A DNA stretch of 64,000 nucleotides from positions 235,545,539-235,609,538 of the forward strand of contig JARYHS010013630.1 in NCBI GenBank assembly GCA_031002005.1, in the 5' to 3' direction. The notes under the pieces were generated by a model that saw only the letters and a program-made list of their open reading frames with translations, did no database searches and was not told the origin of the DNA. Origin of the DNA: Vandiemenella viatica. Taxonomy: Eukaryota; Arthropoda; Insecta; Orthoptera; Morabidae. This document shows, piece after piece, positions 1 through 12,869 of the stretch. The number at the start of each line of letters is the position of its first letter. Positions within the stretch are counted from its first letter, which is position 1. The translations under genes and the position numbers were made by a program.

Positions 1-990
1 CCATTACATTCACGAGCCGGTCTAACGCTGTTGGCCACTAAAACTAACAATCACAAACGAAAATAATAAAGCGAGTATGAATTCATAAAAAGCATCTATC
101 CCACTAATACATATACCAGTTTTTCGACCTGAAACGAGTTGAAGTACATTAAAACAGCAAGAATAATATGTAAAACATTTTTTCGCATTTGAAATGGAAC
201 TTAGAAATTTCTTCCGAATTAGAAATAAGCAATATGCAATAATAGTTACCATAAAAGTTGTTGGATGAAATTAATTACACAATACTAAACAATAAAGGAA
301 TATAACCAGCCTCAGAAGTTACAATTTGCAATGCTTTCCTTCGCGGCAGTCTTTCGTTTCTTTGAAATTGTTTTAATCGTTCTGTAATTACTATTCTTTC
401 AGTAATTAAGTAATATAAAGTTTCATTATTTTGCTGCCGTAATTGGTTTCAAAAACATTTATTTCTCCTTCAGCCTGTAAGCTACTTTAGTCAATTAGTC
501 AACTTCCGTCGCTTCCTTTGCTCTCAGAACTCGTAGCCAGTGGAAGCAAGAAGCCGCTGCCTCTTGATCTAAGATGAAACAAAGAGAGCTTCTATCGTTC
601 TGCTTTCAAAATTAAGTTGAGGCTCTGCGAAAACACAAAAGAAAATTTTCTCTCTCCAAGTACCTGCGATCCGAGAAAACTTCGGAAGTTGCACAACCTG
701 CCTGAACTGCATTATGCAATACAAAACTGCTTTATATTGCGAGCCACCGCAGTGTAGAGCAATAAAGCAAAATCATATTGCACGCTTAGCACCTACCTCT
801 ACACTGTATCGCTCTAAAACAAGAAACATAAGGGTGTCGAGGGTGCGTTCTGAACTGGAGTGTAAGAAGGGTGTAGATTCTAAATCTGGCTATAAAATAA
901 CTGCTTTCAACTCAGCTGAATTGAAAACAATTTCTTTATAAGTGTTTACTTTCAGGCGCAAAGAAAATACGAAGCAAACAACAGCGGGAA
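1..990. other. AT-rich stretch with no recognised feature
   Basis: Only short open frames with no family resemblance are present. I see no repeat, RNA gene or coding signature here. Confidence 0.5.
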
Positions 991-991
991 A

Positions 992-1160
992 CCGAGCGTG
1001 CTGGGTGAGCGTAACGCTCTGGCCTCGCATTCGGGAGGATTTGGCTTCGAATCCCAGTCCGGCCAACAGATTTGGGTTTTCTATAGTTTATCCAAATCAA
1101 TCCAGGCGAATGGCGGGGGGCATGCCGAATTCCTTCCTATTCCTTGCCCCCGGGAATAAT
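992..1160 (+). mobile_element. tRNA-derived SINE (family A), old copy
   Basis: The 5' part resembles a tRNA promoter region: an A-box-like GGGTGAGCGTAACGCTCT is followed by a B-box-like TTCGAATCCC. It then runs into the family body (GATTTGGGTTTTCTATAG) and the CCGAATTCCTTCC block seen in the other copies at 2.83, 26.46, 38.63, 42.93, 46.83 and 54.23 kb. The 3' part stops before the usual GAGGCGTAA and A-tail, so this copy is 3' truncated or decayed. SINEs of this kind are transcribed by RNA polymerase III and moved by LINE proteins. Confidence 0.8.
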
Positions 1161-2825
1161 ACGTGAACATCACGCCACTTATGAAACGAAAATATACACA
1201 AGGAATAATAGTCAGCCTCCTTCCTAGATTAATTAGACTCTGTCGCAGATAATTATACAGCATGTTTTGTATGATTCTGTAAGGTACTGTTCACGAATAC
1301 ACTTTCTGTATGGAGCAGATGGCATGCATATTTTTTGTTCAGGAAAAGATACAGAATATCACCGACCGACAAAGTTTCATACAAGGTGTTTAAAATGTAG
1401 ACTAATAGTTTAAACGACAGTGTCGTTGAGCGAAGAAACTAAGAAAGGAGTGGATTACATGTTTTCCTTGTAACCATCGTGGTAATATGTGACGAATATA
1501 TGCTAGAGGTAAAATGACTCTTAAGTTATTACACTATCAAACGAATCTTGTAATAACTGAACATGAGTATCTTGGAGGAATATTACAACTACGATTGACG
1601 TACTACATTAATCAAGATGCAGAACTTGTAACCGTTTCTGTTAGAATTTTGGTTAATCACAATACAACAGTGAATACTTCATACATTTCTTATAAGCATT
1701 TCAGTCATTAACAGCTAAATGTAGCACACTGAATAAAGGTTTGTGAACGTCTATAAACAAAATACCTTAAGCCATATAAATTCCAAGCTTTAGCAGATCC
1801 ATACACGCGTCGTAAAAAGCAAAAAAAAAAGAACCAAAGACACAGTTCTTATGTATAAATGAGGATGCCCACCGCTTTTTTTCTGTAATAGAGATAAAAT
1901 TCATTGCATATGTTTTTAAAAGTATACTTAATTAACTATTAATAGGAAACATATTTATTGCTTAGCGAGCATTCATGGAACTCAAACTTTGGTATATAGT
2001 TTATCTTACTACAACAATACTCTCCTTATTTGAAACACAAAAGTGTAGATTGTAAAAATTCGCCATAAAGTATTTATTCCACACGCTGGACGGTATAAAA
2101 CATCTGAATTTTTCGTAAACAAAAGGGTTGTTAAATTATTGTTTAAAAATATCAGTTTCATTATATCACAGACGTAATTACAAAATTAGTTCTTTCCAAA
2201 TTATGTGCCGTTCACACCTAAAACGTAAATAATTAGAACAAAATATGTCTCGGGATGTTACAATGATGTTGTAAACAGAAGGAATCAAAATAATTAATAC
2301 AACTAGTAATAATTACATATTTTTATGAACAAAATTTTTAAAAATTTAAATCAATTCTTCTTATCGTCAGATGTTTTATCATTATGTCTTGTAATTGTTA
2401 ACGTGATATGTAAAAGTTACAAGCTCAGGAACATTAATCACTTATGGTATTTATGTTTAAGTCAATTAGTAATGGAGAGCATATTTTCCGAATGCAACTA
2501 AGTATTAACAGAACCTTTGAACTAAATAAAGAAAGAAGATTGGTCAAGTAAAAATGAATGCAAATTTTTGGAAGGCGTAGTACCTAGTCAAAAAACGAAA
2601 AATAATTATCTTGTTTGTTGATTTTTTGTGTTTTGCTCGTAACATACCACCGGTAATGTTCTTCATTATTACAATATTTGTGATCACATAGAATATAAAA
2701 ATTGGGTAAAATTACATTTACAATTGTTCATAATCATAAAATACAAGATAATTTTGTTATTGGTTTAATGTGAATTTCATACACAATACGTTCACATTAC
2801 CAAAATGTTGAAGTCAATTAACATA
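1161..2825. other. AT-rich stretch with no recognised feature
   Basis: Mostly low-complexity A/T sequence with scattered stops in all frames. I see no element boundary, RNA gene or coding signature. Confidence 0.5.
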
Positions 2826-3066
2826 CCGAGCGTGGTGGGGGAGCGGTTAACGTTCTGGCTTCGCATTCGTCAGGACACCGGTTTGAATCCCCGTCCGGGC
2901 ATCCTGATTTGGGTTTTCCATGGTTTCCCCAAATCACACCTGCGAATGCCGGGATGCTTCCTTCAAATGCCATGGCCGAAATCCTTCCCATTACTCGGTC
3001 CCAGTCCCATCCCGCCTCTAATGACCTCGACATCGACGAGGCGTAAGGGCTAAAGCAAAAAAAAAA
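2826..3066 (+). mobile_element. tRNA-derived SINE (family A), near full length
   Basis: This is a well preserved copy. It has an A-box region GGGGGAGCGGTTAACGTTCT, a B-box GGTTTGAATCC, the body GGGTTTTCCATGGTTTCCCC, a TGACCTCGACATCGACGAGG block near the 3' end, and a terminal A-rich tail after AGGCGTAAGGGC. The tRNA-like head is about 70 bp and the tRNA-unrelated body about 160 bp. No convincing target-site duplication is visible. Confidence 0.88.
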
Positions 3067-3870
3067 GTATTCTAGTAAAATGTCATCTCGATTGTTCTTA
3101 GATCTCTGCTGAGGAAAGATCTCCGAGACGTGGAACGTTTCATTCTTAAAATACACACGTTTGGAATAAATAATAACATTTCCGCAAAAAAAACTTTTCA
3201 AAAAATAAGTGTTTCTAATGCACTTAGTTATTATGTTTTTTTGTATAAGGCACAATTTTAAGTAATATGGAAATAACATTTTTATTTTAATCAAAATTTA
3301 AATTTGAATTCAAACTGGCGAATTTTTTATGCATTATTTGGAAACATTAAGTTCAATAACTGTTTTCAGATATTGTAAATTCTTATGTTATACCTCATAA
3401 TGTGGTACCAAGTCGGTGGACAAAAAATAAGTTTTCAGTTTATGGTGTTCGTATGAAAGTACGAAACAAAATGCTGAACTGCTGGATTGTAGGTTCTAGG
3501 GTTGCGATACTCATCACCCAAATACAAACCATATTTCATTTAGATATACAGCTTTTCTTACTGATTTTGCTGGCGAAAAATCAATAACTTTCTGCAACAA
3601 TGTCGGTAGCGTAATGAGAACTCTTGGACATAGGGAGTCGTCCAAAAGACGGGAGAACCATCATGCGGTGTGTTATTTACAGTATAGTTTTTCATCTTTT
3701 TTCTTCTTTTTGATTTTTATTTTATTTGTAATGGTTTATGTTCCCACTAAAATGGGTTTTTCTTTTAAACTAATTTCAAAAGCTGTTGACGTAAAAGTTG
3801 GTTAGTATCTATAACGATATTATTATTATGGTAATGGATCTGAAATCGATGGAAATGGCTAAAACTTTAA
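3067..3870. other. AT-rich stretch with no recognised feature
   Basis: No coding or repeat signature that I recognise. It contains short T-rich and A-rich runs. Confidence 0.5.
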
Positions 3871-4275
3871 ACTCGATGCATTTATTTCTGAGTCCAGCGG
3901 AAACAATCTCGAAATAATGTAGAGTGGATTTTAACATACCAGGAAACGAGCCACAGCCTGGGCGTCGAATCCAGTTTAGCAAGGTAGCTGCTGCGCGTAG
4001 ATCCTCTCCACAAAGAGCGTCGTCCAGTGGCCCCTGGTTGCTGCTGACAGGAGTCCACCCCCCACCGTGAGATTGTGCCCACAACACTGAGTGCGCCCAT
4101 TGTGGTCGCCCTCGGCCACTTTGCGGTGGCTGCGTCTGATAGCAAGTGCATCGCCTACCGGCGTCATCAGCTGCGGACACAGACGACGTGGGCCTTTGAA
4201 ATCAGCTCACCACTCTCGTGGAGGACGGCAGCAGCTGTCCATAGATCTCGGATGCAAAACTGACGGTGGGTGTCA
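3871..4275. other. GC-richer block of unknown origin
   Basis: This block is clearly richer in G+C than its surroundings. Overlapping frames of up to 123 codons exist on both strands, which is expected when stop codons are depleted by composition. I could not match any frame to a protein family. It could be a decayed repeat or a conserved non-coding element. Confidence 0.35.
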
Positions 4276-5324
4276 CCATTCAGTGAGTATTAAGAATCAT
4301 CAAATATCGTTGTCTATAATTTTTCTGAATAAAAATATAGTACCGATGAGAAACACATGAGTCCGGTAAGTAAACATTATTAAATGAGTCAGTTTATGTC
4401 AAACGCCTTTCCTGGTGTAAAGGATAGGTCGCTATATGTATGCAGTTACGATTTCAGCTAGTTTAAGTACTAAATAGAAAGAAAAAAAAGATGGTTACTT
4501 AGTTATTTATTTTGATTGTGCGAGAAAATTTTGTGAAAGACCAATAAGAATTATCAGTGGCGAGCGAAGTAAGTTCTGTGTGTAGTGGTCTTTGTTTAAG
4601 AGCAAGCAGAGAAAATAGGATCTCTGACGAGAGAGGAGTGAGCTTGAGCAACGATTTAAGTTACCAAGATTTTTCCACGTTTTTTGAACTACGATTGCTG
4701 GACTTTGAACGAACAAATATTATATTGGCTGTAAGACACCAACGATTATATCTTCTAAAGAAAAAATAATCATATTTTTTTATCAATTGAAGACTGTATT
4801 GTTCAATTTGTTTTTAAAATGTTTTCTATAAACATTATTCAGGAAGATTTGTAAATTGAGTTAACTTTTACCTTGATTCAGTATAAAGACGTTAAACTTT
4901 TATTTTCATTCAGTGTGGAATTTATGAATGCTGTTGAGATAAGTGACTACTAACACAAAAGTGAAGACTCTTGTCTTGAATATTCAGGAATAAATCAGGT
5001 AAAATAAGTGGAAACTTAATACTGGGATTGCATTAACATCTTTAATGTCATAACATCGCTTTAAGTGACAATGCTGTTTCTAATAATGAAATGAAAAAGT
5101 AAGACCCACAACGAGACCCCAATTTTCTTTGACATAGAGCCCAGTTGTTTGAGAAAATTCTATATGTTTTGTCGTAAAACTACTGAAATTAATCGATTTT
5201 GGGACATTCAAACTAAAAAAAGTAAAAATAATGATAAACACAGCAAACAGCATCTAAAATTGTGACTACATTTGGAATTTACGTGAATACTTCTATGTAA
5301 GCAGATTTTTAATATTTGATTAAA
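4276..5324. other. AT-rich stretch with no recognised feature
   Basis: Nothing recognisable on either strand apart from short A- and T-rich runs. Confidence 0.5.
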
Positions 5325-5605
5325 ATTGCAATGGAGCACACTCTGCAGTGGAAATTTCCCTACAAACCCATCTTTCCCCTTTCCTGCACCCACCTACATT
5401 TGCCCTCAACAGATTTTAACTTTAAATTCTTTCAATGTTTTTGGTAAATAATTCATCATTTCTCTTGGTAACTTATTCCAATTCCTGACACCCTTACCTA
5501 AAAAAGAGAATTTTCCTACTCCCTTATGCCTGAAATCGAGTACCAGCTTGTGGTTATGGTCATCTTTTCCCTTGATGTGACAGGATTGTTAATATGACGC
5601 CTCAC
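5325..5605 (-). mobile_element. CR1-like LINE (subfamily 1), 3' end fragment
   Basis: Read on the minus strand, 5510 down to about 5410 translates as LGKGVRNWNKLPREMMN followed by LPKTLKEFKVKI. This is the extreme C-terminal tail of a CR1/Jockey-type reverse transcriptase ORF. The same tail and the same 3' untranslated block (the rev-comp of TTTCCCTACAnACCCATCTT) recur at 31.4 kb, 24.76 kb (3' end only) and 54.6 kb. The element is strongly 5' truncated. Upstream sequence to about 5605 looks like the adjoining C-terminal coding part but is frameshifted. Confidence 0.75.
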
Positions 5606-6425
5606 GCTGCTCTCGCCAGTGAAAAAAAAAAAAAAACTAATTTGAGCCTCAGTTGGCCAGAACTCAGTTTTGAAAACAACCCAGAATCGCCTACATGTAC
5701 ACGACAGAACATATCTGAGAAACTTAATGCCCTCAGCTGACCGCAACTAATATCTTAGTTTGTAATAAATAACTTTCAATTACGTTTTGTTTCTGTGCTA
5801 ATGTGTATTTGCATTGACACTCATTAACAAAGTTCGTTAATTTTTATTTAATTGAACTGTAAATAAATATGTTCACATTTCAATATAAATTTGAGAACTT
5901 CCAATCTGATATTATAATGTTGCCTAGCCTTTCCTTATGCACCATTATTGTTATAGTGATATTCAGTAACGTATAGTTAAGCCGACTAACACTCAAAGTA
6001 ACACATTTTTCATAGCAATCGCAATTTATGTCGGGAATAGCAATAATTAAATCATCCTCACTTTCACTAAGTAACACTTCAATTGTCGCTCAACTATTAG
6101 GGCATTAATTCTTATTAAAGTAATATTGCTTAATTTCTCAGACCCTTATTTTGTCAATCAATTAGAGCAATTCAATTGCCACCCAGAACTTAAAGCCATG
6201 TTATTATTTATATAAATAATTTCTCAAATAAAAAAATCACCGCGACAATACTAAGTATAAATTTAAAGGCAAATGCTTTTTGCTGATGGCTCTGTGAGAG
6301 GTGAAATGCTTATGGCACTAAACAGATAACAGTTTCATTGGCGTTATTCATTAACAGTTTACCTTTGTTTCACATCATCATAAAAAATTTGTGATTGTTC
6401 CTTAAGATTCATTTATTCAGAATCT
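5606..6425. other. AT-rich stretch with no recognised feature
   Basis: It includes a 14-A run near 5622. No coding or repeat signature seen. Confidence 0.45.
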
Positions 6426-7155
6426 CTTGATCACATCTATGTCAACAGTGAATACATTTGCATTGAACCTTTATTCCACGCGTCACATGATATTAGCAGA
6501 GTATGCATGTCCTATGTGGCAAAAATCCAGCCATGCTAAAACAGTAGACGTTGCGCTCTACAGAACATGCCGGCTCATCACAGGTTGTCTCAGACCATCG
6601 CCTGTGAACAAAGTGGAAATACTAGCTGGCATCGCCCCTGGAGATATACGCCGAGAAGTTGTCACAAGCGTGGCAAGTCTTAAAGTGAATGAAGACGTCC
6701 GACACCCCCTACATGGCGATACACCAGCGCACCGAGACTAAAGTCCCGTTCAAGCTTCATGCGAACTTCAAAGCAACCAACTGGAGCTCCAAGCAATGAA
6801 AGAATACTGGCTTAGGGCAAGAGATTACAACAAGGGTTCGAGTGGATAAACCAAAAGAGGGTCTACCACCTGGGTTTGAACAACCATGGCCCATATGAAA
6901 GTCGCTAAACAGGCTTCGAGTTGGCCGCTGCAAGGATACACTTGCCACTTGGGGATACCTGGGAGAACATCCAGATACCACATGTTCGTGCGGGGAGAGA
7001 GAAACCATGCTACATTTGCTCTCTTGTCCAAAAATTGGAATAAATGTATCTCAATTTGACCTCCAATCAGCTACTGACAAAGCCATCGCATTGGTAGAAA
7101 AACTACCACATATTTGATGCTATCATCGACACGAGAAGAAGAAGAAGAAGACACA
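6426..7155 (+). pseudogene. Jockey-type LINE ORF2, C-terminal part (decayed)
   Basis: The frame from 6427 contains AEYACPMWQKSSHAKTVDVA and then RTCRLITGCL and LAGIAPGDIRREV. These are the hallmark post-RT segments of Jockey-superfamily LINE proteins. After a frameshift near 6735-6890 the product resumes as NRLRVGRCKDTLATWGYL and a Cys-His cluster TCSCGERETMLHLLSCP (about 6980-7030), the C-terminal zinc-knuckle-like motif. Coding ends near 7117 and is followed by a (GAA)n tail at about 7135-7151, a typical LINE 3' microsatellite tail. The RT palm and endonuclease are absent, so this is a dead 5'-truncated copy. Confidence 0.85.
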
Positions 7156-8329
7156 ACCCTTGCATATAGGAGACCCATAATTAGAATCAGGCGTCGTAAT
7201 ATTTCATATATTTTTCATCTGTCTTAGATTTGCTTTTCAAGCTCAAATTTTACTTATCGATTATTTTGATTTTCAACTGTTTACTAACATTTCTTTTGTA
7301 AGTATACTGCATTTTGTCTATTATGTATCAGTAATCCATCGTCTTCAACATCTCTTTCTGTACTTTCTACCACACCATATATCTGCTTGTGCGGTTGACA
7401 TCATGCTATTCTCACACTATTTCATTTCGGTTTCTGGAATTGTTGATTACCTTTGCTACTCCTGTCTTATTCTTTCTCTTTTTTGATCTTTTGTAAGATT
7501 TCCAAACTGCTGAATGTAAACAGTACCGGCGCCATTTTTCTTAATTTCTTTTCGTTTGTCTTGTGCAGATCATTTTGAGGGGATCAGACATTTAATTGTA
7601 GTTATGACTAATTTATCGTTGTTTTGACTGATTGGTAAAATACAATCTTCTGTCAGGGCTACCATTACATTTTAGTTGAAGAACCCCAATTGTAAGGTGA
7701 CAGAAATTGTTCTTTCATGATATTCCATCTGTAACAGCCCAATCGGAGTGCTTTATACAGATGTATGTAACTTTGTCTTTGTGGACGCGGGAATATTCTT
7801 TGTTGACAGAGCTCTTGAAAAGACGTAAAAGTATTTCTCGAGATTTAGGTGTCCTGACCCGCACGGTATAGGACAGGACACTTGAGCTCACTCATGATGC
7901 GCTAATTGCTTGAAGCCATTGGAGAAGCAATATTCCGTTGCAGTTATATTTCTGGCTTGATGTACTGTAAGTAAGGTTGATGACTCTCATTTTAAAGTCA
8001 AGAGAAACTCAACACTTCATTTTGAACTTTCTGGCATACAGAATTTTCAAATCAGACACCCTGCAGTTGCAGTGGTAAAATCCCCGCATTCTGATCATCA
8101 CGCCGTGACGAGTTAACATAAAGCTGCAGTGTGATTTGCGATTGCACATTGTTAAAGATCTTAGCAATGACAGTAAAAACAGAAATAATAATGGCAAACA
8201 TAACGGATTTCAAGTCAGTGATCCCCCTCTTTTAAGTTGGCATATAAAAAGAGACTGGTACCGCTTTTTCCTTCTTCCAACATGTAGCTCCGCTTCACGA
8301 CTGGATGTCAAATTCAGGATGACCAGTTG
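7156..8329. other. AT-rich stretch with no recognised feature
   Basis: Short frames only; nothing family-like seen. Confidence 0.45.
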
Positions 8330-8505
8330 AGGTAAGGTAAGCCCGTCGCCTGCTGTCCTGTGTGCCGCCAGCGCAGCTAATTGAAGCCGTGTCAGCTGTC
8401 TCGCGGGCGGCGGCGTACAAACCGACTGTCGTTCCGCCTGTTTGGCGGCTGACAGCGCGCCCTCAACCGACCTTCTGGCTCTGTCAAAACAAGACGGGAC
8501 GCTGC
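8330..8505. promoter_or_regulatory. Small GC/CpG-rich island, possible regulatory element
   Basis: About 175 bp rich in GCG, CGC and GGCGG words inside AT-rich DNA. It contains TGTCAGCTGTCTCGCGGG and GGCGGCTGACAGCGCGCC, so TGACAG/CTGTCA half-sites appear more than once. It matches none of the repeats in the window. The regulatory role is inference from composition only; it could instead be a leftover of an unknown element. Confidence 0.3.
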
Positions 8506-8789
8506 ATGTCACCTAACACTTTTATTTCGCACTTATTATCCACTTCATCCTAACTTCATTCTCTTAGAAAGTACGGTCAGATAACATTGCCGTCCTCTTA
8601 TCAATGATATACCTTTAGTATCTAGAAACAGTATCAAATATACACTGTCATACGCGTCAATTTGAAGCGAAAAAGAATGTGTTATGGTAATAACTAACGT
8701 CTGAAAATAGTTTTGATGATACATAATGCTGTTCGCAAGTAATATTGTTCCTGACTGCCTGCGTGTATATGTAATCAGGATCAAACGTA

Positions 8790-9643
8790 TATGAGGAGTG
8801 ATCAAAAGGTTTTCAAATTGCGTACGCTGTATCTTGTTTATCGAGTTGGTTCTTTTTTGTGTGTGGGCAGTATCGTACGTGTTATTTGTTGAGTAGCTGG
8901 GATGCTTTGTGTCTGGCATTCGAATAAGCAAGACGTACTGTAGGCGTGATTGCCGATTTTTTTGTGTGGCAAAATGTTTGATCAGATAGTTTGGGTAAAA
9001 TTTCGGATTAAAAAGGGAATAAAATGTAGTGATGTTAAGTAAGCCTTTCGCAGCGATACTATATCACAATGAGGAGTTTATGAATTTTGCAAAACCTTTC
9101 AAGCAAGATCAAGAAATTATCGAAGATGGTGCAAGGTCTATGCGTCCTAACACGTCAATCAGCGTTGAAAACGTGGAAAAAATAAATGATTTGTACTTAA
9201 TATCACAAGAATTGTCATTAGAGTTGCTGCTGAAGTAATGGGAGCGCTAGCTACAAATTCTGCGCAATTTGCGTGAAACGATTCGGATATAACGACCCGA
9301 AATTTCGAGAGAGAACTCGTGGATTTTCCGACACTATAACGCACTATAGCACACCGCTTTACTTATCCAGCAGTTGTTGGCAAAAGACAATTTCGCTGTT
9401 CTGCCTCATCCACTGTGACTTTTTCCCATTTTACAGATTCAAAAAGGAACTAAAAGAACAACAGCTGCGACCGAACTAAAGTCCATACACAAACAGGCAT
9501 AACTGAAAACAACTTTGGCATAAGTCCTTAATATCAAAGGGGAACTACTTTGGAGAGGATTGGAACGTCACTGAACATTAAATCAATAAATTCTGAAAAA
9601 AAAAACATTACTAAGTCCCGTCACTTTTTCTTTGCACCTCATA
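8790..9643 (+). mobile_element. mariner-family DNA transposon, internally deleted
   Basis: The ends are imperfect inverted repeats: ATGAGGAGTGATCAAAAGG on the left and the complement of TTTTTCTTTGCACCTCAT on the right, both next to TA dinucleotides as expected for mariner. Around 9080-9235 the + frame gives FKQDQEIIEDGARSMRP and SVENVEKINDL, matching the N-terminal helix-turn-helix linker of mariner transposases. Around 9370-9470 are LAKDNFAVLPHP and then CDFFPFYRFKKELK, the C-terminal end. The stretch that normally joins these two (YSPDLAP-like) and the catalytic centre are missing, and stops interrupt the frame. At about 850 bp it is well short of the usual 1.3 kb and is non-autonomous. Confidence 0.8.
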
Positions 9644-11665
9644 TTTACGTGAGAGTATTCATTATGTTCCTAGTACACCATGGAAGCAGGGACAGTAATA
9701 CGGAAAAAATCAGTCTCCTAAACATAATGAGAATTCAAGTAACGGTCATCGTCACCAAGATTTTTATGAGGTGATATGTCTCAGCAAATTTTTACAGCAT
9801 ACAAAGCACAGCAGAGCCATCACTTAAATGCATTGCAACCAGCTCATCAATATCCTTTTACATGTCGTCGGGTTGATGAAGTACGATCGCGATATGACGG
9901 GCACATTTTAATCTGCTCCATTTCGCAGGCAGTAGAAAATCAGTGCAAATTATTTGCTAAGTTATCTTTAAATGCTTAAATCGGCAAAACGAGTAAGTAA
10001 AAAACTGCACTTTTAGCAGTCGTTGTTGGGTGTAAATTATAAAGAAATTTTTATTGTCACTGCTATATCCTACTTGCATTTATAAACATCGCGAGAATCT
10101 ACCCGTGAATCTTTAAATAGTAAAGAACATACTTGAAGTAGGAATATCAAAGAGAATATTATCTTTTATATTTTTATTTCAGATTGGATACTTTTACTCT
10201 CCGATCAGAATATGTGTAGTGTTTGCATTCACACCACGACATTGTTAACCACGAAGAAAATCCATTTTTAAGGATGGAATTTAAGGAGACTACGTATGAT
10301 TTAAATTCAGACAAAGCAGTAGTGAAACATTGAAAAAAGTTTGTACTGTTTAATTGTAATAATTATTCACTAGCCAATAATTAATACAGATAAAAAAATG
10401 AAAGGAGTAGGATATTTTCCTGCAATAAATTACAATACCGCTGACCTTAAAACCGATAAAGTATTATTTATTAACACTCCTGTTTATTAAGACATGAATA
10501 TGCAAATCTAACACCAACAAATTATTAGCGCATCATTGCAAAATTTATGTTATGAAAGCTCTCTCAGGATTTTAAAAATTGATTAACTTTTGTAAAGCAC
10601 GAAATTCTATAATTTACAGCGTTAGTTGTATCCGTGCTGCAGCTAGCGATGCATCTACAATTGGCGGTAAATGGAGATTATTAAGACCGCTTCTGTATAC
10701 GGAGCTGGTGTGTGGCGTTGCTACAGCACTTTTTCTCTTCCAGCGTCAATAAATGTCTACGCAAATGTATCAGACAGCGCATCTGATGTATGCGTCATAA
10801 GATGTTTTGCGGAGTATCAAGTGACCTTCATACTTGCTCGCACGCGAACTCACACCAGAAAATACTAGTATATCTGCTTCGCTTGAGTATACAACTACTC
10901 GATTTCAGGCACAAGGGTGTGGGAAAATGTTTTTTCGTAGGAAAGGCAGTCAGGGATTGGACCAAGTAACCAATTGCCATTGAACATTCGCTCCCTCGCA
11001 ATTAAATTAAATTAAATATACCAGCTTAACCTCAGAGGCTTCGATCGAATCCTTTCGGTTCACCTCAGAGCATCCGAACGAATATTTTCCCGATCTCGTA
11101 GTATCTGTCTGTCCATCTGCTGTAGCGTCACTCCCAGGTCCCCTCTCTCCTGACAGACGATCGCTGGTTATTTACTGGTTAACCACTACCCGTGCTTTCA
11201 CCATTGGCTGTATCATCACCTGGCTTCCATACATACTGAACTTTAACAAGTATTTCAAACTATACACTGTCTCTCTCTTTTGATGTATTATTGTTTTTTT
11301 GCGTATCCTCGCAGCTTCCATTGCGAGACCGCTAAATCACCTATGTCTGGAGCCTCCTTGAGAAGTCTATTGTTCATCAGTTTTTACAAACGCCATTAAA
11401 GATGGCTCGAATCTATATGTTACCGTAAAGATTCCTGGATTCACTTGATGTCCCGACATTTAAAATTTCTGATCATGCGGAAAAATTGTCTCTATTTTCA
11501 TAAAACTAATGATTCCTGATAATTTTTCATACGTAACTATATTATTTCAAATGGTATTTTACGTACGACAAGAGTTTATTAAATTTGTCCGAAACTGCTG
11601 AAAGTATACTTAATTAATCTAAAAAATTCCTGAATGAATATTGGCACTGCTCATTTATATATATG
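9644..11665. other. AT-rich stretch with no recognised feature
   Basis: Small (AATTA)n-like runs occur near 11001-11018. The less AT-rich part at 11020-11400 has no family resemblance that I can see. Confidence 0.45.
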
Positions 11666-12590
11666 CAGTGTCCCAATAAAATGTATACACTTTGATAACT
11701 CATAACTAATTTTCAATTATTATTATTTATTTTTTTTTAGGTGGGACCACTTAAAATAATGACTGAAATCAGATTAAACTTTCAGCAAAGAAAATTTATT
11801 ATAAGCCTAAAGTGCTGCGGATAACCTAAGTGAATTGCAAAAACAGTTTAGAAAGTAGTTTTAACGAGATGCACTAACAAGACTCAAATTTACCTGTTGG
11901 TGAAATAATTTTTGAGGAAGAAGAAGCTGTTCAGAATGATCATAAGAACCATTCCGGAAAACCACGAGTGTCTACCGGACAAAACAGGGAAAGAAGTCTT
12001 CTATAGATATTAGCAATCGCCTTAAAAAAAAAAAAAATCTTCTAGATAAGTAGCACGCGAGACAGGGTTTCCAAAATTGAAACTGTACACTTTACAAGCT
12101 TTATTCCTAGATTAGTTCACTCTCTCAATGAAGATGATTATTACTGGAAAATTAAATTTTGTGAGTTGTAACAAGGAAAATTCGCTGAGTACAATTAATT
12201 TCCTTACGTGATTGTCTGGAGTGACGAGGCAACGTTTAAGTTAAATGGATCAATGAACTGTCACAATTGCACCCCTTGGCATTTTTCAACTCTCATTTGG
12301 CAGCGGAACGTCAAGTGAATTCACCAGGATCTATAGTGTGGTGTGGTTTGTAAGCTTCTAGTTCAAATGTATTTTTTACATGTTCAACGTGCTCTAGGAA
12401 TCCGCCATGCCACGCATCCATGAGATATTTAGAAATGGTACCTCAAGCAGGTTTGAGCACCCACCCACTTCCATGATATGATTAATTTTGATGAGACAAA
12501 AGTTGAGACATTTGAGATAAACGTGTCCAAAAACTAGTTTCAGTTTTCAGTTGAAAGCGATTCACACAAATACTCCTCTTTGGATTATGA
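11666..12590 (+). pseudogene. Old IS630/Tc1-mariner-like transposon remnant
   Basis: It begins with CAGTGTCCCAATAAAATGTA, a likely terminal repeat. The DNA then translates in broken frames to transposase-like pieces: RLNFQQRKFII (11.77 kb), and near 12.22-12.35 kb a segment resembling [11 protein letters not shown] and [12 protein letters not shown]. The latter matches the DDE-domain signature of Tc-like transposases (SDEATF...NLPGITVW). Many stops and an A-run at 12027 show long decay. I could not find a matching right terminus, so the 3' end may be lost. Confidence 0.65.
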
Positions 12591-12869
12591 TAGCGTTCCC
12601 AGCACGTTCTCCATAGAGGATAGAAACGGAATATGTTTAATTTTTATGTAGAAAGGACAAATTAAATTAAATATACTAGAAATCATTAGTAGTAAACATG
12701 TAATCTTATTTATAAAAATCAATGTATGTTTGTTTGTATGTCTTCTACGCACTTCAAAACCGTTAGTCAGATTACGGTAAAACTTTGGTGAGTTGTCGAG
12801 TGCTCGTAGGAGAAGGTTTCTAAAAAATAAAATTTTCGAAAAATCATCTCCTCTTCCCAATAATTTAAA

